Virus record (IMG/VR): IMGVR_UViG_3300042907_001269
Location: 22,908-86,907 of that record
Source of the DNA: a virus
DNA length: 64,000 nucleotides
Direction: 5' to 3' (one strand)
This document shows, one piece after another, positions 37,746 to 46,434 of the stretch (positions within the stretch are counted from its first letter, which is position 1; the number at the start of each line of letters is the position of its first letter). The notes beneath the pieces were generated by a model. The model saw only the letters and a list, made by a program, of their open reading frames with translations, ran no database searches and was not told the origin of the DNA. The position numbers and the translations under genes were made by a program.

Positions 37746-38422
37746 AACTAGCAATCTTTTATCATATAGGACAAATGGGAATAGGTGCTTTCATTTACCA
37801 GCAACAATTACATAGATTATATGCTTCAGGATTACTTCAAAATGCTGATTATACTTATTTTAGTGTAAATGGAAGTCAAGAACTTTTTAATGTTCCTGAT
37901 AAAGTAATAGTTAAGTATAATAAGGAGGAAGATTGGGGAACTGAAAAAACCACCTTATTAGCACTTAATGATTTCTGTAAGAATAATCCAGATTATAAGG
38001 TTCTTTATTTTCATACCAAAGGAGCAACAAAGAATGAACTTTCGGTTCAATCTTGGAGATTAATGATGGAATATTTTGTGATTGATAAATGGAAGGAATG
38101 TATAAAGTATCTAGATACTTATACTTGTGTTGGTTCTCATTTGGGAACTATTGGGCCAAGTATTTGTGCCGATGGTTCTTTAATACCAAATGATAAGACT
38201 TATGCTTATATGGGAAATTTTTGGTGGGCAAATGCTTCCTATATTAATACAATCAAATCACGATACTTAAACTCTGAGTGTAGAATGGAAAAGGAAAGAT
38301 GGATTGGTGATAGTGATAGTTGCTATCCAAAGACTTTATATAATGATGTATTATTTGAAGAAAATCCTTTTGAGTTTAATAATTATAGTTATTATTTTAA
38401 GGAGGGTGATTATGTTTCGTGA
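37742..38422 (+). CDS. Glycosyltransferase-like protein, 226 residues
   Basis: MKLAIFYHIGQMGIGAFIYQ at the start and LYFHTKGATKNELSVQSW (about residues 97-114) resemble a family of phage and bacterial sugar transferases in which HTKG is conserved. A later GNFWWANASYINTIK fits the acceptor side of the same fold. No classical DxD. It overlaps the upstream gene by four bases and the downstream cysteine-cluster gene by eleven. Confidence 0.62.
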   Translation: MKLAIFYHIGQMGIGAFIYQQQLHRLYASGLLQNADYTYFSVNGSQELFNVPDKVIVKYNKEEDWGTEKTTLLALNDFCKNNPDYKVLYFHTKGATKNELSVQSWRLMMEYFVIDKWKECIKYLDTYTCVGSHLGTIGPSICADGSLIPNDKTYAYMGNFWWANASYINTIKSRYLNSECRMEKERWIGDSDSCYPKTLYNDVLFEENPFEFNNYSYYFKEGDYVS

Positions 38423-38765
38423 GTGTGGAGAATGTACTGCCTGCTGTTCTTGGTTGGTGGGCGATGCTTTTGGATGGAAGTTTGGGTGTAGTCAATCTTG
38501 TAGATTTCTAGAAGAAGGTGGTTGTGGAGTTCATAAGGCACGACCAGAAGTCTGTAGGAATTATCAGTGTGCTTGGTCTCAACATTTACTTCCAGAAGAA
38601 ATGAGACCTGATAAGTGTAATGTATTGGTCTCTGTAGAACAAAATGAGAACGGGCAGTATCTAAAGGCAGTTGGAATAAATAATAAAAAGATATCTGCTG
38701 ATGTAAAAGATTGGTTTATAAAGTGGGGAGAGAAAATGAATACTCCAATTATGATATCAGAGTAG
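38412..38765 (+). CDS. YkgJ-type cysteine-cluster protein
   Basis: A 117-residue protein starting MFRECGECTACCSWLVGDAF. Cysteines occur as CxxCxxCC, then C-x3-C, a later GCGVHKARPEVCRNYQC. This matches the YkgJ/UPF0153 family, thought to bind zinc or iron-sulphur, of unknown function. The start is preceded by a good AAGGAGGG ribosome site (38399-38406). In bacteria such proteins sometimes neighbour oxygenases; the 2OG oxygenase lies two genes upstream. Confidence 0.82.
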   Translation: MFRECGECTACCSWLVGDAFGWKFGCSQSCRFLEEGGCGVHKARPEVCRNYQCAWSQHLLPEEMRPDKCNVLVSVEQNENGQYLKAVGINNKKISADVKDWFIKWGEKMNTPIMISE

Positions 38766-38789
38766 TTTCCAAGTCTTTAGAGGTCCCTA

Positions 38790-39968
38790 ATGCCTACATT
38801 TTATAACTTTACGGAAAATGGAGTTGTCTATAGTTTTGATGATGTCTTTGTGCCTGCTGATTTGTTTCGTGATGGGAACTTATTCACTTGGGGTGCTGGA
38901 GGTACTGGAATACTTGGAAATGCAGCAACAACCGATAGATCCACTCCAGTCACCACATCTGCTGGAGGAACCAACTGGAAACAAGTCAGTGGTGGGGCCG
39001 CGCATACAGCAGCAATAAAAACCGATGGAACTTTATGGGTTTGGGGTTCGGGAACTTATGGAAGACTTGGAAATGCATCAACAACCAATAGATCCACTCC
39101 AGTCACCACATTTGCTGGAGGAACCAACTGGAAACAGGTAAGTGCTGGAAATGGTTTGACAGCAGCAATCAAGACCGATGGAACCTTATGGACTTGGGGT
39201 TATGGTGCTAATGGAAGACTTGGAAACGCAGCAACAACCGATAGATCCACTCCAGTCACCACATCTGCTGGAGGAACCAACTGGAAACAGGTAAGTGCTG
39301 GAAATGGTTTGACAGCAGCAATCAAGACCGATGGAACTTTATGGGTTTGGGGTAATAATGCTAGTGGACAACTTGGAAATGCTGGCACAACTAGTAGATC
39401 CACTCCAGTCACCACATTTGCTGGAGGAACCAACTGGAAACAAGTGAGTTCTGGATTTGAGTTTACAGCAGCAATCAAGACCGATGGAACTCTTTGGCTT
39501 TGGGGTAAAGGATCTAGTGGTCAACTTGGAAACAATAGTAATGGCGATATATCTACTCCAGTCACCACATTCGCTGGAGGAACCAACTGGAAACAAGTGG
39601 GTGCTGCTGGATACTCTCCAGCAGCAATCAAAACCGATGGAACTCTATGGGTTTGGGGGTTTTCTTTTAGTGGAAGACTTGGAACTGGTGAGCCGCCATT
39701 TACCACTAAATTCACACCAGTCACCACATTCGCTGGAGGAACCAATTGGAAACAAGTCAGTTCTGGATTTAATCACACAACAGCAATCAAGACCGATGGA
39801 ACCTTATGGACTTGGGGTTATGGTGCTAATGGAAGACTTGGAAACGCAGCAACAACTGATGTATCCACTCCAGTCACCACATTTGCCGGAGGAACCAACT
39901 GGAAACAAGTGAGTTCTGGAGATAGTGCTCATACAGCAGCACTCACCTACCAAGACCCAGGCATCTAA
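38790..39968 (+). CDS. RCC1-repeat seven-bladed propeller protein, copy 3
   Basis: A 392-residue protein with a unique N-terminus (MPTFYNFTENGVVYSFDDVF) and seven RCC1 blades. Two blades carry an almost identical GYGANGRLGNAATTD segment, and the segment SAGNGLTAAIKTDGTLW is duplicated (about 39140 and 39300). Unlike copies 1 and 2, it lies inside the carbohydrate island, next to the sulfotransferase. Its stop overlaps a late promoter. Probably a third adhesin variant. Confidence 0.85.
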   Translation: MPTFYNFTENGVVYSFDDVFVPADLFRDGNLFTWGAGGTGILGNAATTDRSTPVTTSAGGTNWKQVSGGAAHTAAIKTDGTLWVWGSGTYGRLGNASTTNRSTPVTTFAGGTNWKQVSAGNGLTAAIKTDGTLWTWGYGANGRLGNAATTDRSTPVTTSAGGTNWKQVSAGNGLTAAIKTDGTLWVWGNNASGQLGNAGTTSRSTPVTTFAGGTNWKQVSSGFEFTAAIKTDGTLWLWGKGSSGQLGNNSNGDISTPVTTFAGGTNWKQVGAAGYSPAAIKTDGTLWVWGFSFSGRLGTGEPPFTTKFTPVTTFAGGTNWKQVSSGFNHTTAIKTDGTLWTWGYGANGRLGNAATTDVSTPVTTFAGGTNWKQVSSGDSAHTAALTYQDPGI

Positions 39969-39972
39969 ATAC
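39965..39972 (+). promoter_or_regulatory. Late promoter octamer overlapping the third RCC1 stop codon
   Basis: CTAAATAC contains the TAA stop (39966-39968) and lies 20 bases before the sulfotransferase ATG. Confidence 0.62.
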
Positions 39973-39991
39973 TCATAACAATCAAAATATT

Positions 39992-40774
39992 ATGAAGACA
40001 TTATATTTTCTTGGAGGACTTCCAAGAAGTGGTTCTACATTATTAGGGTCTATACTCAATCAACATCCAGACATTTATGTATCACCAACATCTCCATTAG
40101 GTGATGTGGTGACTGATATTGAGCAATCATTCAATAAAGTAGACCAGCAGTTTACCTTTGACCGTAAAGCAATATCTTATAATGTCTACAAGGCAGTTCT
40201 TGCGAACTTTTATAATCATATTCCAAAGTCAACAATCCTAGACAAGCACAGATTTTGGGGTAAGAACCTTGATACGGTTCAAATGTTTCTTTCAAACAAA
40301 CCAAAGATTGTAGCAACTTATCGTTCTATTCCAGAAGTTCTTACATCTTATATCTCACTGATAGAAAGAACCAAGCACGAAGATAATTTTATTGATAATC
40401 ATTTGAGACGAGACAATCTTCCAATCACAAATAACAATCGTGCTGATTATATTTGGAGATATTATGTTGCTCCATCTTATGAGAGTATGGTATATGGTCT
40501 CACAAAGTATCCAGACTGGGTTCATCTGGTAGAATATAGTCAACTCATTTCTAATCCACAAGAAGAACTCAATAAGGTCTATGAGTTTTTAGAAGTTTCT
40601 CCTCAAGACAATAACTTCAATGAGATTGAGAATGCTTGTGGAGAACAGAAAGACGAAGCCTGGGGACTAAAAGACCTTCATACCATTCGTCCAAAGTTAT
40701 CTAAAATCTCACAAAATCCTATTGATATAATAGGAGAAGAAAATGTAAAACTATATTCCAAGTTTGATTTATGA
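39992..40774 (+). CDS. PAPS-dependent sulfotransferase
   Basis: A 260-residue protein with both cofactor motifs: GLPRSGSTLL (9-18), the 5'-phosphosulphate loop, and YRSIPEVLTS (110-119), where Arg111 and Ser119 would bind the 3'-phosphate of PAPS. Such enzymes transfer sulphate to sugars, proteins or lipids. In this position it probably sulphates a glycan made by neighbouring transferases. Sulphated polysaccharides are common on marine microbes. It overlaps the next glycosyltransferase by four bases. Confidence 0.88.
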   Translation: MKTLYFLGGLPRSGSTLLGSILNQHPDIYVSPTSPLGDVVTDIEQSFNKVDQQFTFDRKAISYNVYKAVLANFYNHIPKSTILDKHRFWGKNLDTVQMFLSNKPKIVATYRSIPEVLTSYISLIERTKHEDNFIDNHLRRDNLPITNNNRADYIWRYYVAPSYESMVYGLTKYPDWVHLVEYSQLISNPQEELNKVYEFLEVSPQDNNFNEIENACGEQKDEAWGLKDLHTIRPKLSKISQNPIDIIGEENVKLYSKFDL

Positions 40775-41571
40775 AAACTCATTTGTTAGTTGTTCTTCAG
40801 TCTCATTCAAAAGGAAACCGAGATGATAGTCACGAAAGATATTGTGAAGCACCAAAGATAGAAGTATCATCAAGATGTATTTTTTCTGTAATTGATAGTC
40901 TTAACTATGCTCAAGAACAATATCCAGATTATGAAATAGAACTCCAAATTTTTGACGACCATTCAGACCAAGAGTTTCTAGATATTCTTCAAAGATTGAT
41001 TGATACGGCAAAGTTCAAAGTTAATTTGACCCATCTTGAAACTTATGGTATAATGCCTTCTATACTTCGTTGCTATGAACACGGCAGAGATTATGGAAAA
41101 GATTGGGTCTACTTTATTCAGGATGACTTTCTTCATCAACAAAACTCTGTTGAGTTGATGATAGATGCTATTAATCAGTTTAGTTGTAATCTAGGAAAAC
41201 CTGCGAGTATCTTTCCATTTAATAAACCAGCAGAGTATCACGATCCTCAAAATACTGCTGTTCCCTGTAATCTTGTTGTTGGGAAAGACCGTTACTGGAG
41301 AACCAACATTCATCCAGCAGTGACTTTGATGACCCATAGTAGTATTATAAAACTTCACTGGGACTTGTTTTATAAAATGGGAACAAGTGAAGTGAGTGAA
41401 ACGATGGAAATGGAGAGTATAGATAAAATCTATTATGAAAGAGGATATTATTGCTTTACTCCTATTCCCTCACTAGCACTTCATATGCAAACAGAATGGG
41501 ATAAGGATTTCTTCCTTGATTGGAAGTCTTGGTGGAACGAATACGATTTGGAGAAACTGAATGAAAATTAA
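40771..41571 (+). CDS. Glycosyltransferase family 2-like
   Basis: A 266-residue GT-A type protein. QIFDDHSDQEFL (about 58-69) is the nucleotide-binding DD site and VYFIQDDFLHQQ (about 112-123) the second acidic (DxD-like) motif. The C-terminal part has many aromatics (YYCFTPIPSLALH). The donor sugar is unknown. It is the first of a run of five genes from here to 44707 joined by 4- to 11-base overlaps, so they are probably translated together. Confidence 0.8.
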   Translation: MKTHLLVVLQSHSKGNRDDSHERYCEAPKIEVSSRCIFSVIDSLNYAQEQYPDYEIELQIFDDHSDQEFLDILQRLIDTAKFKVNLTHLETYGIMPSILRCYEHGRDYGKDWVYFIQDDFLHQQNSVELMIDAINQFSCNLGKPASIFPFNKPAEYHDPQNTAVPCNLVVGKDRYWRTNIHPAVTLMTHSSIIKLHWDLFYKMGTSEVSETMEMESIDKIYYERGYYCFTPIPSLALHMQTEWDKDFFLDWKSWWNEYDLEKLNEN

Positions 41572-42256
41572 TGTATATCTAAGGCACTGTTATTATTCTA
41601 AGATACAGGAAAGTCCGGGAAAACAAAGACCAGAATGGTGGGATAAGGAAAAGGTATTTCAAAACTTCAAGAACACTCTCAATCCAGAAACCACAAACTA
41701 TACACTCATTTACGATGAACACTATGGTAAGATAGAAGATACTTTCCTATCACAAGAAGAGAATGTTCATATTATAAATGCTGGTGGAGAAGCAAAGAGT
41801 TTTATTGAGACTTTGAAGTATATTCAAACTCAAAATCATTCAGCAGAAGATATCATTTATTTTCTTGAAGATGATTATGTTCATCGTCCAAACTGGGATA
41901 AGATTTTGATGGAAGGATTTGAACTTGGTGTTGATTATGTAACTCTTTATGACCACGGTGATAAGTATATGGAGTTTTATAGTGAGTTTAGAACCAAGGT
42001 CTTACACTCAAAATCATCTCACTGGATGGCAACTCCTTCCACCACAAATACTTTTGCTGTGAAGTTTTCAACTCTTATGAAGGACTTTTCGGTTCATCAT
42101 AAATATTCTACAGGAGTGGAACCATCAGCAGACCACCAAAAGTTTTTAGAATTAGCACAAAAGGGAAGAGTTCTTATATCTTCAATTCCCGGTTATTCTA
42201 CACACTGTCAAGCAGATTTATTATCTCCCTGTATTGATTGGAAAGAATTTTTATGA
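41561..42256 (+). CDS. Glycosyltransferase-like protein, 231 residues
   Basis: TLIYDEHYGKIEDTF and IIYFLEDDYVHRPNWD (about residues 98-113) indicate a GT-A fold; the EDDYVH motif is the probable metal/sugar-nucleotide site. A late VHHKYSTGVEPSADHQKF may bind the acceptor. It overlaps its upstream neighbour by 11 bases and the downstream FkbM-like gene by four. Family 2-related; substrate unknown. Confidence 0.75.
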   Translation: MKINVYLRHCYYSKIQESPGKQRPEWWDKEKVFQNFKNTLNPETTNYTLIYDEHYGKIEDTFLSQEENVHIINAGGEAKSFIETLKYIQTQNHSAEDIIYFLEDDYVHRPNWDKILMEGFELGVDYVTLYDHGDKYMEFYSEFRTKVLHSKSSHWMATPSTTNTFAVKFSTLMKDFSVHHKYSTGVEPSADHQKFLELAQKGRVLISSIPGYSTHCQADLLSPCIDWKEFL

Positions 42257-42825
42257 AAGTGATGCAGATAGGGTCTAACAAAGGCGACGACCATCTATCA
42301 AAATATCTTAAAGACAACTATAAAGAATTAGATTTTGGTTTATTTGTAGAAGCAAATCCTCTTCATATTGGTAGTTTACTAAACTGCTATTCTTGTTATG
42401 AGAATGTTATTGTAGAGAATATTGCGATAAAAGTTCCATCATATCCTGATGATAAAGTAAAACTATATTATCATGAAAATGATGGTCCAATGTATCATGT
42501 TGCATCATTAGTTAAAGAACATATATTAGTGTATTATTTCCCAGAAGGATTAAGAAGTTTTGATATTCCTTGTATAACACTTGAACAATTATTTCACAAA
42601 TATGAGATTACAACATTAGATTGGTTACTTCTTGATATTGAAGGTATTGATGCTGAGATATTATTAACTACAGATTGGACTAAATACGATATTAACAAAA
42701 TAGAGTATGAGAAACTGCATTTAGGTTCTCACGAAAAAGAGATTGAAAATTTATTTAAACAACTTGGTTATGCTCAAGTTGAATCTCTTGATAAAAAATA
42801 CGATGTTGCTTGGGAAAAATTATGA
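42253..42825 (+). CDS. FkbM-like methyltransferase
   Basis: The ATG at 42253, overlapping the preceding stop, is chosen over an upstream in-frame one at 42238. The 190-residue product has MQIGSNKGDDHLSKYL near the N-terminus (SAM motif I variant), FVEANPLHIG (motif II with the acidic ribose-binding residue) and DWLLLDIEGIDAEIL, the FkbM signature. These enzymes methylate hydroxyls, often on sugars. It probably caps sugars added by its neighbours. Confidence 0.82.
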   Translation: MKVMQIGSNKGDDHLSKYLKDNYKELDFGLFVEANPLHIGSLLNCYSCYENVIVENIAIKVPSYPDDKVKLYYHENDGPMYHVASLVKEHILVYYFPEGLRSFDIPCITLEQLFHKYEITTLDWLLLDIEGIDAEILLTTDWTKYDINKIEYEKLHLGSHEKEIENLFKQLGYAQVESLDKKYDVAWEKL

Positions 42826-44354
42826 ACATTACACTATATGCTATCTCTAAAAACGAAGAGAAGAACATTGGGAGATTTATTGAAATCTCCAAGAAGTTTA
42901 TAAATACCGTTGTAGTTGATACTGGAAGCACAGATAATACAGTAAAACTACTGAAGGAAGCAGGCATTGAAGTCTATGAGCATCCACAAACGAGAGATGA
43001 ATTTGATTTCTCCAAAGTAAGAAATCTGGCACTGTCTTATGTGAAGACTGACTGGGCATTTTCTTTAGACTTTAATGAGGATGTTGATGAGTTCTTTCCA
43101 GAAGGTCTTGATGTGATTGCTGAAGAGTTCACAGCATTCAGGCACGAACGATATGATAAGGTAGGAGACCAAGAACCAACTCCAGGTCAAACTGCTCATA
43201 CTCGGTTTCATAGAACCAAGAACTATACTTGGGTAAATGCCGTTCATGAAAGTCCAGTCTTCATTCCAACTGAAGAACATTTGAATGAGAGTGCAGTTGA
43301 TACTACAATTAAGATTACTAAAAATGTTCATAACACTGTAGACAAGCAACTCTTCTATCTGTCTATTTGCGAAAGAGAGTTTGAAAAAGATAAGTCAAAC
43401 ACTTATTACCTTTGGTTTATTTTCAAGCATTATTTTGAAGTCAAGAACCTCAATAAGGCACTTGAACTTGGTCAGGAGTATCTAAATCTTTCTAGAGCAT
43501 ACTTTGACCCCACCAGAATTGATGTGTTTATGATGTGTAGTATTGCTCTCATTAGCACTCAAAATATTCAGCAAGCATCCAACTATGCCTTTCATGCAGT
43601 AAGTGAGGCAATGAATGTTGGTGGAGATGTTATGGGTAAGGCATTTACTCATCTACTTAACATCGGTAAACTCACACAGAACCCAAACATTATTGTCTTT
43701 GCTTCGGGATTTAATCCAGAGACTTTAAGACTTAAGGAAAGAATGGATGCCATTGATAAACTTTTCCTGACTAATCTAGATGATACTCCAGCAACTGCTT
43801 GGTCTGGCCATCGTCAGTTTGCCGAATGGTTAGTTTCTTATATGAAACCAGAAGTTACTGTTGACCTTGGTGTTGATTGGGGATTTTCCACATTTTCACT
43901 AGCAATTCCTAGAATTGGTAAAGTATATGGTATTGATAACTTTGTTGGTGATTCCTTTGTTGGAACCGATGAACAAAGACTTAAGTACCAGTTTGTAACG
44001 ACAAAAAGAGAAAAACTTCATCTTCAGGATAATCTAACTCTTATTGAAGGTGACTTTAACGAAGTTGCAGAAACCTGGGATAAAAAAATTGATATTCTTC
44101 ACATTGATGGAAGTCATAAGTATGAAGATATTAAACAAGATTTTGAAACCTGGAGTAAATTTTTAAATGATGATGGTGTAATTTTAATGCACGATACTTG
44201 TGTAGAAAATTATAATGGAAATGAATATGGAGTAAAAAGATTTTTTGAAGAGATTGATTTACCTAAAGTAACCTTTACTCATTGCTTTGGTCTTGGTGTT
44301 GTTTCTAAAAATGCACAATTAATTGAAACTATTAAAAACCAATTTAATCTATGA
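42822..44354 (+). CDS. Fusion of family 2 glycosyltransferase and class I methyltransferase
   Basis: A 510-residue bifunctional protein. The N-terminal half is a GT2 of the WaaE/KdtX type: ISKNEEKNIGRFIE, VVDTGSTDNTVKLL (about 31-44) and WAFSLDFNEDVDEFF. The middle is helical and TPR-like. The C-terminal 170 residues are a Methyltransf_24-type domain with VDLGVDWGFSTFSL (about 346) and LHIDGSHKYEDIKQDF (about 426). A fused transferase and methylase suggests stepwise building and capping of one glycan. The ATG overlaps the previous stop. Confidence 0.88.
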   Translation: MNITLYAISKNEEKNIGRFIEISKKFINTVVVDTGSTDNTVKLLKEAGIEVYEHPQTRDEFDFSKVRNLALSYVKTDWAFSLDFNEDVDEFFPEGLDVIAEEFTAFRHERYDKVGDQEPTPGQTAHTRFHRTKNYTWVNAVHESPVFIPTEEHLNESAVDTTIKITKNVHNTVDKQLFYLSICEREFEKDKSNTYYLWFIFKHYFEVKNLNKALELGQEYLNLSRAYFDPTRIDVFMMCSIALISTQNIQQASNYAFHAVSEAMNVGGDVMGKAFTHLLNIGKLTQNPNIIVFASGFNPETLRLKERMDAIDKLFLTNLDDTPATAWSGHRQFAEWLVSYMKPEVTVDLGVDWGFSTFSLAIPRIGKVYGIDNFVGDSFVGTDEQRLKYQFVTTKREKLHLQDNLTLIEGDFNEVAETWDKKIDILHIDGSHKYEDIKQDFETWSKFLNDDGVILMHDTCVENYNGNEYGVKRFFEEIDLPKVTFTHCFGLGVVSKNAQLIETIKNQFNL

Positions 44355-44707
44355 AGATTACAATTCCAGTATCAGTCGGTGAATTATTAGATAAGATTAC
44401 TATTTTACAAATTAAATCTTTATTCACCGACGATGAATATGTTCAAAAGGAATTGGAAGAACTTTATAGAATTAAAAGTACTCTTACTCAATACACTTTA
44501 GAATATGAAGTGAGATTGAAGAAAGTTAATGAAAAACTTTGGAAAATAGAGGATCAGTTGAGAAAGTTGGAGAAAGAACAAAGATTTGATGAAGAGTTCG
44601 TTGAACTTGCTCGTAGTGTTTATAAATTAAATGACCGAAGAGCACAGATAAAAAAAGAAATAAATGAACTGACTAATTCAAACTATAAAGAAATTAAGAT
44701 TTATTGA
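44351..44707 (+). CDS. DUF6165-like protein, 118 residues
   Basis: Begins MKITIPVSVGELLDKITILQ, matching the SVGELLDKITIL pattern I associate with DUF6165, a small helical family found next to glycosyltransferases in bacteria and phages. The rest forms long charged helices (YEVRLKKVNEKLWKIEDQL), probably a coiled coil. It overlaps the preceding fusion gene by four bases and ends the operon. It may be an accessory subunit of the neighbouring glycosyltransferase; function not established. Confidence 0.68.
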   Translation: MKITIPVSVGELLDKITILQIKSLFTDDEYVQKELEELYRIKSTLTQYTLEYEVRLKKVNEKLWKIEDQLRKLEKEQRFDEEFVELARSVYKLNDRRAQIKKEINELTNSNYKEIKIY

Positions 44708-44710
44708 AAC

Positions 44711-44739
44711 TTGATTTTTATATAAAAATCAGTTATAAT
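44711..44739 (+). promoter_or_regulatory. Promoter with -35 inside a 20-base palindrome
   Basis: TTGATT (44711-44716), 17-base spacer, perfect TATAAT (44734-44739). A perfect 20-base palindrome (44712-44731) covers the -35 and nearly all of the spacer and could be an operator or RNA hairpin. Confidence 0.68.
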
Positions 44740-44746
44740 GCTAAGT

Positions 44747-44754
44747 AATAAATA
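44747..44754 (+). promoter_or_regulatory. Late promoter octamer
   Basis: AATAAATA, 21 bases upstream of the GH130-like fusion gene, directly after an early-type promoter, so this unit may be expressed both early and late. Confidence 0.5.
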
Positions 44755-44775
44755 ATCCAAATCATTCATATTTTT

Positions 44776-46434
44776 ATGGCAGTAGATGAACTGAACTTTG
44801 TAAAACTTGCTTTAGAGAATGGAGGATCAATTCATCCACTTATTCTTCCACACGAAGAACTTAAGGGACCAGCACTCACAAACCCTTCAATTTATCTTGA
44901 TGGAGATAAGTTACTAGTTAATCTTAGAAACATTAATTACACTCTTTATCATTCAGAAAAAAGAAAATTTGAACATCCTTGGGGCCCTCTCGTTTATATT
45001 CATCCAGAAAACGATTGGCGTCTTCGCACTTGGAATTATCTGTGCGAAATGGATGATAATATGAGAATCAAATCTTATCATCGTATAGACACCTCAAGTT
45101 TTCCCGATAAAGAACTTTGGGATTTTGTGGGATTAGAAGATTGCCGTATTGTTCGTTGGAACAATAAACTCTATATGACTGGAGTAAGGAGGGATCTGGA
45201 TACGATTGGAACGGGTCGTATGGAACTTTCCGAAATTGAATTTACCGAAAATGGTGTAAAGGAAGTAAGTCAACATCGTATTCCTGCCCCACCTCCAGAC
45301 CAAGAGTATTGCAACAAGAACTGGATGCCTATTCTTGATATGCCATATCATTATGTGAAATGGACAAATGGTACTGAAATTGTTAGATATAATATTGATA
45401 CGAATACTACAGAGACTGTTCTAAGAAGAGATTGGAAAGATTTTGGAACCACTGATCTTCGTGGTGGTTCTCAGATTATTCCTCTGGGTGACAATTATAG
45501 ATTCTGTTTGACTCACGAAACTTATCTGACTCAAAGTGCCGCTGGAAGAAAAGATGGTGTGTATCGTCATCGTTTCATTGTCTGGGACAAGGAATGGAAT
45601 ATTGTTAAAGTATCAAGGCAATTCTCATTTATGAATGCCGAGATTGAATTTGCCGTTGGTATGGTAGAATATAAAGGTAATTATCTGATTACTTTTGGGT
45701 ATCAAGATAATGCAGCATATTTGGTTAAGGTATCCAAAGAATTTGTATTGGATTTTATTGGGATTGAAAATACATCAGAATCTCAACCAGAATCATTTCC
45801 GCCATTCACTGGATATCCTACAGAATCATTAGAAGGTCATATCTATTATACAAATGAAGAATGGACTTCACGACCTTTTTATGTCAACATTATTGAATTT
45901 CTCAAAGAAAGACAAATCAAATCAGTTCTAGATGTAGGTGGATGCACTGGGGAAGTTCCTAAAATTATGTTTGATAAAATTTCATCATTGGAGACTGCTT
46001 TGATTCTTGAACCAGTATCAGTAAACTTTAATTTTATTCAAGATAGATTTAAGAACGAATATCGTATTAAAGTAATTAATAAAGCACTTTATTATGGTGC
46101 TGACTTCATTTCATTGGGTCAATCTGATGGAAATGTAGGTGGATATAATATGCATTCCGATAATCATAATGTACAGTTCAACGACATTCCTACAACGACT
46201 TTAGAGAATCTTCCGAAATACGATTTCCTTAAGATTGATATTGAAGGTGCCGAAAGAAATATACTAGAAAATGCAAGTTGTTTTGTAGACTTCAAATATA
46301 TTGCAATTGAATTCCACGATGAAATGGGAAGTACTTGGCCAGAATTGGTTGAGAAATATATTCCCACTCATAAGATTGCGGTGGATGGTAGATTGTATGG
46401 AAACCCAGAATCAGTATTGCTTGAATTGAAATAA
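44776..46434 (+). CDS. Fusion of GH130-like propeller domain and FkbM methyltransferase
   Basis: A 552-residue protein. Residues 15-330 resemble the five-bladed fold of glycoside hydrolase/phosphorylase family 130 (NPSIYLDGDKLLVNLRN, FVGLEDCRIVRWNNKLYMTG at about 117-136). The C-terminal 170 residues are FkbM-type, with VLDVGGCTGEVPKI (about 384) and YDFLKIDIEGAERN (about 481). GH130 members act on mannose-type linkages, but the catalytic residues were not verified. It has early and late promoters just upstream. The stop codon overlaps the next start. Confidence 0.75.
   Translation: MAVDELNFVKLALENGGSIHPLILPHEELKGPALTNPSIYLDGDKLLVNLRNINYTLYHSEKRKFEHPWGPLVYIHPENDWRLRTWNYLCEMDDNMRIKSYHRIDTSSFPDKELWDFVGLEDCRIVRWNNKLYMTGVRRDLDTIGTGRMELSEIEFTENGVKEVSQHRIPAPPPDQEYCNKNWMPILDMPYHYVKWTNGTEIVRYNIDTNTTETVLRRDWKDFGTTDLRGGSQIIPLGDNYRFCLTHETYLTQSAAGRKDGVYRHRFIVWDKEWNIVKVSRQFSFMNAEIEFAVGMVEYKGNYLITFGYQDNAAYLVKVSKEFVLDFIGIENTSESQPESFPPFTGYPTESLEGHIYYTNEEWTSRPFYVNIIEFLKERQIKSVLDVGGCTGEVPKIMFDKISSLETALILEPVSVNFNFIQDRFKNEYRIKVINKALYYGADFISLGQSDGNVGGYNMHSDNHNVQFNDIPTTTLENLPKYDFLKIDIEGAERNILENASCFVDFKYIAIEFHDEMGSTWPELVEKYIPTHKIAVDGRLYGNPESVLLELK

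Noticed and set aside
32094-40000. Minus-strand frames opposite the RCC1 genes (for example 34180-34623)
   Set aside because: They are shadows of the repeated blades with no start signals; only the plus strand gives a recognised fold.
42238-42252. Upstream start for the FkbM-like gene
   Set aside because: The start at 42253 overlaps the preceding stop in the ATGA manner used throughout this operon.
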